This document shows, one piece after another, positions 40,987 to 48,714 of a DNA stretch of 64,000 nucleotides. The DNA comes from Thermoleophilaceae bacterium (lineage in GTDB: Bacteria; Actinomycetota; Thermoleophilia; Solirubrobacterales; Thermoleophilaceae). Numbering within the stretch: position 1 is the first letter of the stretch; each line of letters opens with the position of its first letter. The stretch is taken from the NCBI GenBank assembly GCA_030448005.1, contig JAUJNT010000001.1, positions 221,884-285,883 of the forward strand, read 5' to 3'. The notes below the pieces were generated by a model. The model had not been told where the DNA came from, did no database searches, and was given only the letters and a program-made list of their open reading frames with translations. The translations under genes and the position numbers were made by a program.

Positions 40987-41361
40987 CTAGGCCCCCGCCG
41001 GGATCTCCTTCGTCTCATGGGCCTGGAGGACCTCGTGCCCGTCCTCGCCGGTGCGGATGCGGATGGCCTCCTCCACCGGGATCACGAAGATCTTCCCGTC
41101 CCCGACCTGCCCGGTACGGGCGTATCGGAGGATCGTTTCCGTGACAACCGGGAGGTCCTTGTCGTCCACCACGATCTCGAGCTTGAGCTTCGGGCGCAGA
41201 TGGATGGTCAGCTCGGAGCCGCGGTACTGCTCCGTGATGCCCTTCTGCCTGCCCGAGCCCTTGTACTCGGCGATCGAGAGGCTGGGGAACCCCTTGTCGA
41301 GCAGCTCCATGCGGATCGGCTCGAACGCCTCGTGGCGGATGAACGCCTCTACCTTCTTCAT
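40987..41361 (-). CDS. glnB: Nitrogen regulatory protein PII
   Basis: This 124-residue signal protein senses ATP/ADP and 2-oxoglutarate. It starts MKKVEAFIRHEAFEPIRMEL and has the T-loop YKGSGRQKGITEQYRGSEL including the uridylylation-site Tyr, the B-loop TGQVGDGKIFVIPVEEAIRI, and the C-loop RTGEDG. The start overlaps the end of amt (ATGA), the classic amt-glnB arrangement, so it probably gates the ammonium channel. Confidence 0.96.
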   Translation of the reverse strand: MKKVEAFIRHEAFEPIRMELLDKGFPSLSIAEYKGSGRQKGITEQYRGSELTIHLRPKLKLEIVVDDKDLPVVTETILRYARTGQVGDGKIFVIPVEEAIRIRTGEDGHEVLQAHETKEIPAGA

Positions 41362-42911
41362 GCCGGCACCTCCTCCTTGCGTGGTGTCGTACTCGTGCCC
41401 GGGATGGCCGGGTTGGCGATCGGGGAGGCCGCTGGACCGGTCGAGGCGGCCCCGATCTCGGGCAGCGGGATGAACTGCTCGGGATATCCGTACATCCCGT
41501 GCTCGACGATGTCGAGCCCCGCGTCCTCCTGCTCCTCGGAAACGCGCAACCCGATCGTCGCCTTGATGGCCGCGAAGGTGGCGTAGCTGAGGATGAACAC
41601 GAACGAGAACGCGATCGCCACTCCGACCGCCTGCGCGATCAGCTGGTCGAAACCGCCGCCGTAGAGGAGGCCGCCGTCGGGGTTGCCGAACTCGTTGTAG
41701 GAGGCCAGGCGCGGCGCCGTGAAGAAGCCGCACGAGAGCGTGCCCCAGATGCCGGCCAACCCGTGCGCCGAGAGGGCCCCGATCGGGTCGTCGAGCTTCT
41801 TGTCGATCGCGATCACTCCGAAGACCACGATCAGCCCGGCCACGAAGCCGATGATCGGACCGGCCCAGGCCTCCACGTAGCCCGAAGGCGCCGTAATCGC
41901 CACCAGGCCGGCGATCATGCCGTTGCCGATCATGCCGATGTCGACCGTCTTCAGCTTGATCTGCGAGGCCACGAAGGCGCCGATCACTCCGCCGGCCGCG
42001 CCCAGGAGGGTGACCACCGCCACTTCGGCGAGCCGTGCGTCGGTGGCTCCCAGGGTCGATCCCGGGTTGAAGCCGAACCACCCGAAGAACAGGATCATGA
42101 TTCCGAGGCCCACGAGCGGCATGGAGTGCCCGGGGATCACCCGCGGCTTGCCGTCCGCGCCGTACTTGCCCTTGCGCGGGCCGAGCAGCAGGAGCGCGGC
42201 GAGCGCTCCCGTCGCACCGATGAGGTGGACGGCCGTCGAGCCCGCGAAGTCCTGCATGCCGGTGGGCAGCAGGCCGGTGTCGCCGTTCTGGAGCCAGCCG
42301 CCACCGAACACCCAGTGGGAGCCGATCGGATAGATGATCGACGCGAAGACGATCGCGTAGACGACGTAGGCCCCGTACTTGATCCGCTCGAGCGTCGAGC
42401 CCCACACGATCGCCAGCGACACCGCGCAGAAGGCGAACTGGAAGAGGAACTTGGCTTCCACGGTGGCGTTCGAGACCGACATGACCGGCAGACCGAGGTG
42501 ACCCCCGGTCTCCGGGTCGAGGCTCCCGGAGAGCTGGAGGAAGAAGCCGTTGCTGCCCAGGATCGAGCCGCTGCCGAAGACGTCGGCGGAGCCGAAGGCG
42601 AACGCAAAGCCGACCGCCCAGTAGCAGATGGCGGCTATGGAGAGGTTCGTGAGGATCTTCGCGACCCCGGTGCCGGCGTTCTTCCCGCGCGAGAAGCCGA
42701 TCTCGAGCATCGCGAAGCCCGCCTGCATCAGCAGGACGAAGACCGCGGCGATCACCACCCACATGGTGTTGATCGGAACCGTGTCTCCGAGGTTTCCGTC
42801 AACAGCCTGCTTGAGGTCGTCCGCCGTGGCCAGGGCGCTTGCGGGCAGGATCAGAAAGGCTGCCAGCGCGAGCAGCGCCAGCGCTCCGGCCCTCTTCGGA
42901 CTGGGTCTCAT
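41358..42911 (-). CDS. amt: Ammonium transporter Amt
   Basis: This 517-residue channel protein has a signal-like N-terminus (ALALLALAAFLILPASALA) and 11 transmembrane helices. Family signatures: WVVIAAVFVLLMQAGFAMLE, DFAGSTAVHLIGATGALAAL with the pore His-linked DFAGS motif, FFGWFGFNPGS, and GALSAHGLAGIWGTLSCGFF with the second pore His. A roughly 50-residue hydrophilic tail follows the last helix. ATG 42911 was chosen because GGAGGA is about 10 nt upstream; an ATG at 42929 has only a 2-nt gap to GGAG. Confidence 0.95.
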   Translation of the reverse strand: MRPSPKRAGALALLALAAFLILPASALATADDLKQAVDGNLGDTVPINTMWVVIAAVFVLLMQAGFAMLEIGFSRGKNAGTGVAKILTNLSIAAICYWAVGFAFAFGSADVFGSGSILGSNGFFLQLSGSLDPETGGHLGLPVMSVSNATVEAKFLFQFAFCAVSLAIVWGSTLERIKYGAYVVYAIVFASIIYPIGSHWVFGGGWLQNGDTGLLPTGMQDFAGSTAVHLIGATGALAALLLLGPRKGKYGADGKPRVIPGHSMPLVGLGIMILFFGWFGFNPGSTLGATDARLAEVAVVTLLGAAGGVIGAFVASQIKLKTVDIGMIGNGMIAGLVAITAPSGYVEAWAGPIIGFVAGLIVVFGVIAIDKKLDDPIGALSAHGLAGIWGTLSCGFFTAPRLASYNEFGNPDGGLLYGGGFDQLIAQAVGVAIAFSFVFILSYATFAAIKATIGLRVSEEQEDAGLDIVEHGMYGYPEQFIPLPEIGAASTGPAASPIANPAIPGTSTTPRKEEVPA

Positions 42912-43089
42912 GTGTGCGAGGTCCTCCATATCTCCGACGGCTCGGCGGCCGGCGGATCGCGGAATCAGGGAACGTCTCGCAATCTAGGAGCGGTCGCGGG
43001 CCCGGTCTTTAGACGAGTGTCGAAGATTTGAGGGCTCTCACCCCTCCGATCGGTCGAAGGGGGCAGGCCCACTTGTCCGAGCCGGCCTT

Positions 43090-43153
43090 GGAGACTGGAG
43101 GACGATCGACTCATGCAGCAGGGAGACTGGAGGACGATCGACTCATGCAGCAG
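43090..43153. repeat. Perfect 32-bp tandem duplication
   Basis: The 32-bp unit starting GGAGACTGGAGGACGATCGA occurs twice without a gap (43090-43121 and 43122-43153). It contains the palindrome CGATCG and lies between the esterase stop and the amt start, in the amt 5' region. Confidence 0.9.
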
Positions 43154-43164
43154 GGAGGCTGCGG

Positions 43165-43974
43165 CTACTGGCGATCCTGGCCTCGCCGCAACCACTTCAC
43201 TGCCGCACGCGCGACCGGCCCAGGGACGGTGTGGCCGCCCGCGAACTCCCGGTAGTCGACGCGGTAGCCGCCCCGACGCAGGGCGGGCACGAGTCTCCTG
43301 CTGCAACTCTCGATCGGCAGGACCTTGTCCCCGACGCCGTGTGAGACGTAGATCGACGGGCGTCCCCGCTTGGCTGCGGGAGCCATGAAGCCCGGCGAGA
43401 ACGCGATCAGGTGGGTGAAGAGGTCGCCGTTCGAGAGGCCGAGACTGAGCGCATAGGACGCACCGTCCGAGAACCCGCCGAGTGCGATCCGCTCGAGGTC
43501 CACGGCGTAGCGCTTGAAGACCTGTGCTAGTAGGGCGTCGAGGGCCGCCACGTCGGGCCCAAAGCCGTCCAGGATCACGTCCCAGGTCCGCCCCCGCGAC
43601 TTGGGTGCCAGGAGCATCAGCCCGGCGTCGTCGGCCAACTCACGCAGCGCCGCAAGCCCGCCACGTGCGTCAGACCCCGCGCCGTGCAAGACCACGACGA
43701 GCGGGGCCGGGCGAGCGGGCGAGTAGCCGGCGGGGACGTACAGCAGGCCCTCGCCGCCGCTCCCGAGGCTCAGCTCCTGGAGGCCCGCCTTCTCGGCGCT
43801 AGGGCGGCGGTCCGCGGGGCGGGTCTGCAAGCGCCCTTCCCGCGCGCTTCGGTCGACGGTGCCGCCGGTCACGTCCGGGGATCTCGCTGAACCGCCCTCA
43901 TCATCGCCGCAACCGACACCGCCGATGAGGAGCGCCAGGGCGGTCGCGACGGCCGGCCGCAGCACTCGCTTCAC
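43165..43974 (-). CDS. Lipoprotein alpha/beta-hydrolase (esterase)
   Basis: This 269-residue protein has a signal peptide and lipobox (ALALLIGGVGC) and an alpha/beta-hydrolase domain resembling feruloyl-esterase/LpqC and phospholipase families: PAPLVVVLHGAGSDARGGLA (oxyanion region), the nucleophile elbow IALGGFSDGASYALSLGL, the acid region SHGVGDKVLPIESC, and the catalytic His in YREFAGGHTVPG. It should cleave esters at the cell surface; the substrate is unknown. GTG 43974 gives the signal peptide. Confidence 0.85.
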   Translation of the reverse strand: MKRVLRPAVATALALLIGGVGCGDDEGGSARSPDVTGGTVDRSAREGRLQTRPADRRPSAEKAGLQELSLGSGGEGLLYVPAGYSPARPAPLVVVLHGAGSDARGGLAALRELADDAGLMLLAPKSRGRTWDVILDGFGPDVAALDALLAQVFKRYAVDLERIALGGFSDGASYALSLGLSNGDLFTHLIAFSPGFMAPAAKRGRPSIYVSHGVGDKVLPIESCSRRLVPALRRGGYRVDYREFAGGHTVPGPVARAAVKWLRRGQDRQ

Positions 43975-44320
43975 ACCCTGGCCGCACGCCGCCCGCCCCG
44001 CCAGTCCTCGAGCCGGCATCGTCGTGTCGAAGTACCCGTGCCCCCTTCCCGCGAAACCGCGGGCGCGGTGACCGGCGCCTCACTGCTCACCGGCCGGATG
44101 CGCTCTTACCTGGATGACTCGGGTCGGCCCTCGGAAGTGGAACAGCTCGCACCTCCGGCTGCGGGCGCTGTCTCATCTGGCAGCTGGAGATCACCATTTC
44201 TCGCTTTCTGCCCCTACCGTTCGGGGAAGTGGTGCGTATCTCCAGCGCTTTTACCAGCATCGGATCGGCTTCAGCCAACTGTCTGCGGGTCGCGATCCCG
44301 CTCGGCGCAGAGCTGAACGC
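43975..44320. other. Intergenic region with long hairpin upstream of the MerR/B12 gene
   Basis: No gene is apparent. The main feature is an inverted repeat: GCTGGAGATCACCA (44183-44196) pairs with TGGTG (44230-44234), a CGT bulge, and ATCTCCAGC (44238-44246), enclosing a CCCC/GGGG inner pairing. A smaller CCCGCG-AAAC-CGCGGG hairpin is at 44047-44062. The sequence just before 44321 (CAACTGTCTGCGG) may hold the MerR promoter. Confidence 0.55.
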
Positions 44321-45259
44321 GTGAACCAGGCGCCCAAGTTGAGGATCGGCGAGCTCAGCTACCGCGTCAGGGTCCGTCCCGAGCTGCTTCGGGCGTGGGA
44401 GCGGCGCTACGGGCTGCTGCAACCGGCCCGCTCGGAGCGGGGCTTTCGGCTCTACTCCGAGGCCGACGAGCGGCGGGTGCGCCTGATGCAGCATGAGCTT
44501 CAGAGTGGACTGTCGGCAGCCGAGGCGGCACGGGAGGTGGCCCGAATGGAGTGTGAGAGCGATGCGGCGGACCGGGCCCTCGCCACGCCCCTCGAGCTCG
44601 CCAGGGAGCTGCGCGCCGCGCTGGAGGCGTTCGATGAGGCGGGTGCCCACGAGGTGCTCGACCGGCTGTTCGGCATCTACGGGCTGGAGCGAGCGATCCG
44701 TGAGGCCCTGATGCCCTACCTCCGCGGAGTTGGAGAGCGCCGGGAGCGCGGGCAGGGGGGCATCCCACATGAACGCTTCGCCAGCGGCCTTATCGAAGGG
44801 CGTCTGCTCGCCCTCGCCCGCGGGTGGAACAAGGGACCGGGCCGGCGGGCGGTGCTTGCCTGCCCCTCCGGCGAGGAGCACACGATTCCGCTCGTGTGCT
44901 TCGGCCTCGTGCTCCGCAGCCGCGGCTGGCGCAACATCTACCTAGGCGCCGACACGCCGCCGAGCACACTGCACATGGCAGCGGACACGGTCGACGCCGA
45001 CGTGATCGTGCTCTCGGCGGTCTCGAGCGACCGGTTCGAGCCGATCGCCAGGGACCTCAAGGGCCTGGCCCGCAAGCGGCCGCTGGCCCTGGCCGGCGGG
45101 GGCGCCACGCCCGCGCTTGCGGCACGCCTCGATGCCAAGTGCCTGACCGACGACCCCGCCACCGCTGCCGAAGCGTTCTCGAGGAGCTTCGTCTGCGACA
45201 AGAGCAACGGGCGTGCGGGCGTGCGGGGGTACGGGCGCAAGCCTCACCTCGTCGGCTGA
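44321..45259 (+). CDS. MerR-family regulator with cobalamin-binding-like domain
   Basis: This 312-residue protein has an N-terminal MerR HTH (LRIGELSYRVRVRPELLRAW, GFRLYSEADERRVRLMQ) and a C-terminal domain of the CarH/LitR type: helical RFASGLIEGRLLALARGWNK and Rossmann CPSGEEHTIPLVCFGLVLRS with His187 in the E-x-H-x-x-G position, though the Gly is Pro. The photosensory cap residues of CarH (a Trp and an EEH motif) appear as Arg141 and HER, so light sensing is doubtful. It precedes the ACP-AcpS fusion by 72 bp on the same strand. GTG start at 44321. Confidence 0.82.
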   Translation: MNQAPKLRIGELSYRVRVRPELLRAWERRYGLLQPARSERGFRLYSEADERRVRLMQHELQSGLSAAEAAREVARMECESDAADRALATPLELARELRAALEAFDEAGAHEVLDRLFGIYGLERAIREALMPYLRGVGERRERGQGGIPHERFASGLIEGRLLALARGWNKGPGRRAVLACPSGEEHTIPLVCFGLVLRSRGWRNIYLGADTPPSTLHMAADTVDADVIVLSAVSSDRFEPIARDLKGLARKRPLALAGGGATPALAARLDAKCLTDDPATAAEAFSRSFVCDKSNGRAGVRGYGRKPHLVG

Positions 45260-45331
45260 ACGGGCCCCGCACGCCAGCCCCTGAGGCTAGGATCGCAGCC
45301 GACCTCAGCGACTGCGAAGGAGGAGATTCGC

Positions 45332-46081
45332 GTGGCGGACGTGGACAGCGCCGTAAGGGAAGCGGTGGTGGGGGCCCTTGCCCTCGAAGCGGAGGAGGTA
45401 ATTCCGGAGTCGACCTTGATGGACGATCTCGGAGCCGAGTCGCTCGATCTGCTCGACATCCTGTTCAGGATCGAGAAGAGCACCGGCGTGAAGATCGAGG
45501 CATCCGCGCTGGGCGACTACCTCCAGGGGAGGCCCCCACGCGACGAGTTCGGCGCGGGCGCCGTGAGCGCCGATGAGGTGATGGCGCTGCTCACGGTTCA
45601 AAACCTGATCGACCTCGTCGAGGGCCGCGCCGGGGGCGCCCGGCGACCAAGCGGTCGCCCCCGGGTGGCGCTCAAGCTCCGGGTGGGAGTGGACGCCGTA
45701 CGGGTTGCACGCCTCGAGCGAGTCGTGGGGGACGATGAGCGACGCCAGGCACGTCTGTTCACACCGGGCGAGCTTGCCTACTGCCGCGGCAAGCGCCGCC
45801 GCTACGAACGCCTGGCGGCTCGCTTCGCCGCCAAGGAGGCGGTGCTGAAGGCGTTCGGGACCGGCATCAGCCAGCGCATGCGCTGGACCGAGGTGGAGGT
45901 GGTTAACGAGGCCAGCGGGCGTCCCCGCATCGAACTCGATGGTGCCGTGGCCACCTTCGCGCGGCGACACGGGCTCGAGGACCTCGACGTGTCGCTCACC
46001 CACACCGAGGATCTCGCGCTCGCCCACGCGGTGAGCATCTGGGAGCAGCCGGAGAAGGCAGGGCGAACCGGGCTGCGTTAG
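45332..46081 (+). CDS. Acyl carrier protein fused to holo-ACP synthase
   Basis: One frame of 249 residues holds two activities. Residues about 1-98 form an ACP: LMDDLGAESLDLLDILFRIE with Ser37 as the phosphopantetheine site (ESL instead of DSL), plus an insertion (residues about 58-85) typical of atypical ACPs. Residues about 116-240 form an AcpS: RVGVDAVRVARLERVVG (metal Asp121), RLAARFAAKEAVLKAFGTG (Glu169, Lys173), and DVSLTHTEDLALAHAVSIW. The linker is Arg/Pro/Gly-rich. AAGGAGGAG precedes the GTG. FabD follows after 35 bp. The enzyme would load its own carrier; which pathway it serves is unknown. Confidence 0.88.
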   Translation: MADVDSAVREAVVGALALEAEEVIPESTLMDDLGAESLDLLDILFRIEKSTGVKIEASALGDYLQGRPPRDEFGAGAVSADEVMALLTVQNLIDLVEGRAGGARRPSGRPRVALKLRVGVDAVRVARLERVVGDDERRQARLFTPGELAYCRGKRRRYERLAARFAAKEAVLKAFGTGISQRMRWTEVEVVNEASGRPRIELDGAVATFARRHGLEDLDVSLTHTEDLALAHAVSIWEQPEKAGRTGLR

Positions 46082-46116
46082 GTTGCGCGCCGGCTACGAC
46101 GGAAGGAGCGCCGGAC

Positions 46117-47055
46117 ATGGGCAAGATCGCGTTTCTGTTTCCCGGGCAGGGCTCGCAGCGGGTGGGCATGGGCTCCGAGCTGCTCGAATCGAGGCCCGAG
46201 GTCCTCGATCGCTACATGAACGCCGCCGACGAGGCGTCCGGCCTTCCCGTTCGCAAGCTCTCACTGGAGGGGCCGATCGAGGAGCTGACCGCCACCGAGG
46301 TGGCCCAGCCGGCCCTCTTCGCCACCTCGCTGGCCGTGCTCGACCTGGCACGGGAGGCGGGGTTCCAGCCGGCGTTCGTGGCCGGGCACAGCCTGGGCGA
46401 GTACACGGCGGCGGTTGCCTGCGGCGCCCTCCCTGCCGAGGTGGGAATCGAGCTGGTCTCCCTCCGCGGCAGGCTGATGGCGGAGATCCAGTCCGAGCGC
46501 CCGGGCGCGATGGCCGCCGTCATGGGCCTTGCCTCGGAGCGGGTGCAGGAGCTGTGCGGCACGGCTTCCGAGCTCGGCGTGGTGGCTCCCGCCAACTTCA
46601 ACACGCCTACCCAGATCATCGTGTCGGGCGAGGAGGCGGCCGTCCTGAAGGTGATCGAGCTCGCCGAGGAGGCGGGCGCCGACAAGGCGGTCCGCCTTCC
46701 GGTGGGCGCCGCCTTCCACAGTGAGCTGATGGAGCCCGTGCAGCAGCGGCTCGGCGAGACGATGGACGGCCTCGAGTGGAGCGATCCGGAGGTGCCGCTG
46801 GTGGGCAACGCGACGGGCGAGGCGCAGACCTCCGCGGCCGGCGTGCGGGAGGCCCTGCGCGCCCAGATCGCGAGCCCGGTGCTGTGGGCCTCGTGCACCG
46901 AGACGCTCGTCGAGAACGGCTGCGACACGTTCCTCGAGCTAGGCCCGGGACGCGTGCTGAGCGGACTCGTGCGCCAGATCGACTCCGAGGTCGAGACCTT
47001 CGCGGCCGACGGCCTCGCGAAGCTCGCCAAGTTCGCCGAGCGGCAGCGGGGCTAG
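46117..47055 (+). CDS. fabD: Malonyl-CoA-ACP transacylase FabD
   Basis: This 312-residue enzyme transfers malonyl groups from CoA to ACP for fatty-acid or polyketide synthesis. It has IAFLFPGQGSQRVGMG, the nucleophile AGHSLGEYTAAVACG (GHSLGE), GAMAAVMGLAS, AFHSELMEPV (catalytic His), and VPLVGNATGEAQTSA. GGAAGGAG precedes the ATG. It is co-directional with the ACP-AcpS fusion, so the two probably act together; no ketosynthase gene is in the window. Confidence 0.95.
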   Translation: MGKIAFLFPGQGSQRVGMGSELLESRPEVLDRYMNAADEASGLPVRKLSLEGPIEELTATEVAQPALFATSLAVLDLAREAGFQPAFVAGHSLGEYTAAVACGALPAEVGIELVSLRGRLMAEIQSERPGAMAAVMGLASERVQELCGTASELGVVAPANFNTPTQIIVSGEEAAVLKVIELAEEAGADKAVRLPVGAAFHSELMEPVQQRLGETMDGLEWSDPEVPLVGNATGEAQTSAAGVREALRAQIASPVLWASCTETLVENGCDTFLELGPGRVLSGLVRQIDSEVETFAADGLAKLAKFAERQRG

Positions 47056-47071
47056 CTGCGCCGCTCCTCCC

Positions 47072-47509
47072 TCAGCCGCTCCCGCACTCCTTGAGCCCCA
47101 GCCGCTCGGCCTGCGCGTCGCGCTTCTGGTTCTCCGCCGTGGTCTCCTGGAAGACGCGCCGCACCTCGGACCGGTCGTTCTCCTCCGCGGCCTTCTCGAG
47201 CTCGTCGAGCGCGGAGAGCGACTTCTTGGACTCCGAGATGTAGTTCTCGAATCCCTTGCGATCCTCCTTCGGAAGGTCGAGCTTCTCGGCCTCCTCGATC
47301 GAGTCCTCGACCACCACCCGGCTCTCGCGTACGAACTTCGGGATCTGCTCGAGGCTTTGCGGGGGGTCGAGCCTCTGGATCTTCTCCTTCGACTTCTTGC
47401 AGACGGCGTCGAGGTCGGCCATGTACTCCTTCTTCGAGGGTGCGCTCTCGCCGCAGCCGGCGCCGGCCAGCGTGAGCAGGGCAAGGAGCGGGCAGAGGTA
47501 CTTCCGCAT
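47072..47509 (-). CDS. Small lipoprotein, unknown function
   Basis: This 145-residue protein has a signal peptide (LCPLLALLTLAGAGC) with the lipobox LAGAGC, then a helical, charged body (PKEDRKGFENYISESKKSLS) with a conserved Cys near the C-terminus (LKECGSG) and DAVCKKSKEKIQRLDPP. No family recognised. Convergent with fabD, 17 bp apart. Confidence 0.72.
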   Translation of the reverse strand: MRKYLCPLLALLTLAGAGCGESAPSKKEYMADLDAVCKKSKEKIQRLDPPQSLEQIPKFVRESRVVVEDSIEEAEKLDLPKEDRKGFENYISESKKSLSALDELEKAAEENDRSEVRRVFQETTAENQKRDAQAERLGLKECGSG

Positions 47510-47622
47510 CAGGCCTCCTGGATGGGGATCGGGGCGGAGGGTAGAGGTCGGCGAGCCGCACCGCCCGCACCTCCGCCGATCACGTGGTCGCGACGTGACA
47601 CGCGCCAGCCCGACCCCGGCAC

Positions 47623-47748
47623 CTAGGTCGAAGAAGAAGAGTCTCCACTGGTGAGCGCCAGCCCCAGGACAAGTCCGACTCCGACCACCAAGGCGCACAG
47701 CAGCAGCAGGACCACGATCTCTGATATCACCGGATGGCGGCGAATCAC
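47623..47748 (-). CDS. Very small single-pass membrane protein
   Basis: A 41-residue frame from GTG 47748 encodes MIRRHPVISEIVVLLLLCAL, continues VVGVGLVLGLALTSGD and ends in a Ser/Thr tail before TAG at 47623. A basic N-terminus and one 24-residue hydrophobic span are typical of small membrane proteins. No strong ribosome binding site is visible. No known family. Confidence 0.45.
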   Translation of the reverse strand: MIRRHPVISEIVVLLLLCALVVGVGLVLGLALTSGDSSSST

Positions 47749-47862
47749 CTGGTCTCACCCGAACCGAAGTACCTCATGTGTCCTCAATTGGGTCTGTCGA
47801 AGTCCGCTGGGCCGTTCCTTTCCCATACGCCACGCAGCGAGCCACCAACCAGTGGGTGGTCT

Positions 47863-48215
47863 GCCGAGTGGCTCCATTCACGCGTGCGCGAGGAGCTCGG
47901 CATGGTCCCGACCAGGGCCGGCGCTACTCGTGGGGCTATCCCGCCTGCCCGGATCTACCGAGCACACCAAGGTGTGGGAGCTGCTCCGCCTCGGCGAGAT
48001 CAGCTGCACCTCTCAGACGGCTTCGCGGTGATGCCCGAGCAGGCAGGACCCTCGGCCGACTGCACCCCCCAGGCCGTGCGTGAAGAGCTGCTCGGCGAAC
48101 CCGCCGTCGGGCTTGATCTGTGCCGTCAGCTCGGTCACCTCGTCGCCGCCGGTCACTCCCTGGAGTGTCACCACGTCGCGCTCGGCGCCCCCGAGCGGGC
48201 GATCGGGGACGTCGC
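47863..48215. pseudogene. metH C-terminal fragment with an internal inversion
   Basis: Two adjacent pieces match the AdoMet-activation domain of the metH gene at 56-59.7 kb but in opposite orientations. On the plus strand, 47863-48042 encodes AEWLHSRVREELGM, HTKVWELL and SDGFAVMPEQ, matching metH bases 56298-56480. On the minus strand, 48050-48215 encodes ERDVVTLQGVTGGDEVTELT and FAEQLFTHGLG, matching about 56495-56650. Frameshifts are present. This is a decayed copy of metH in which about 180 bp has been flipped. Confidence 0.75.
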
Positions 48216-48274
48216 ATGCACCTGCACCGCGCTGAGATAGCGCGAGTTGGAGCGGGGTCAGCTCATGCCAGCCC

Positions 48275-48595
48275 TCAGACCGGGGCGCCAGTGCCCGAAC
48301 TGGCACCGGTGGCTTCATCGGTCCTCCGCGTGGGCCCACCTCGAACCGCTGAAGGGTTCGAACCCGGTCTCGGATCCGATGGGGGCTCGTGGCCCCGCCC
48401 AAGTTCGCGACGATGACTGCCGGAAGGGCGGCCGACGCGAGACCAAAGCAGCCACGCAATGATGAAAAGCCCTACGCCGAGAAGCCACTTCCCTGGCTCT
48501 ACCGGAGTCATCCCACTAGCGATGAGAGACCAGTATCCGTACCAGAGCGCGACGACGGCAGCAAGGCGCCCTGCGGGCCGGAGCAGTCGCTTCAT
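48275..48595 (-). CDS. Hypothetical two-helix membrane protein
   Basis: This 106-residue frame begins MKRLLRPAGRLAAVVALWYG and contains two hydrophobic segments (LAAVVALWYGYWSLIASGM, WLLGVGLFIIAWLLWSRV), followed by a hydrophilic tail that may be non-native. It lies in the decayed region between the metH relic and a transposase relic, so it could be a truncated gene. The N-terminal half looks genuine. Confidence 0.4.
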   Translation of the reverse strand: MKRLLRPAGRLAAVVALWYGYWSLIASGMTPVEPGKWLLGVGLFIIAWLLWSRVGRPSGSHRRELGRGHEPPSDPRPGSNPSAVRGGPTRRTDEATGASSGTGAPV

Positions 48596-48714
48596 CGCCT
48601 CGATGCCACCGGGCGTTCATCGGACCGCTGACCGTCACACGCCCGAGCGCTCGGCTCCACTCGCCGCGTTTCGCCACAGAACAGAGCCGGAGGTATGGGC
48701 ACTAGCAGCGCTCG

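Noticed and set aside
41499-43031. 510-codon plus-strand frame over amt
   Set aside because: Exactly antisense to the ammonium transporter; no motif.
43090-43153. Possible CRISPR repeats
   Set aside because: Only two copies directly adjacent with no spacer, and no cas genes.
45332-46081. ACP and AcpS as two separate genes wrongly merged
   Set aside because: The frame is continuous through the linker with no internal stop, and there is no ribosome binding site and start at the AcpS boundary.
48350-48371. tRNA-like T-arm sequence GGTTCGAACC
   Set aside because: No matching acceptor, D or anticodon arm could be found at tRNA distances on either strand.
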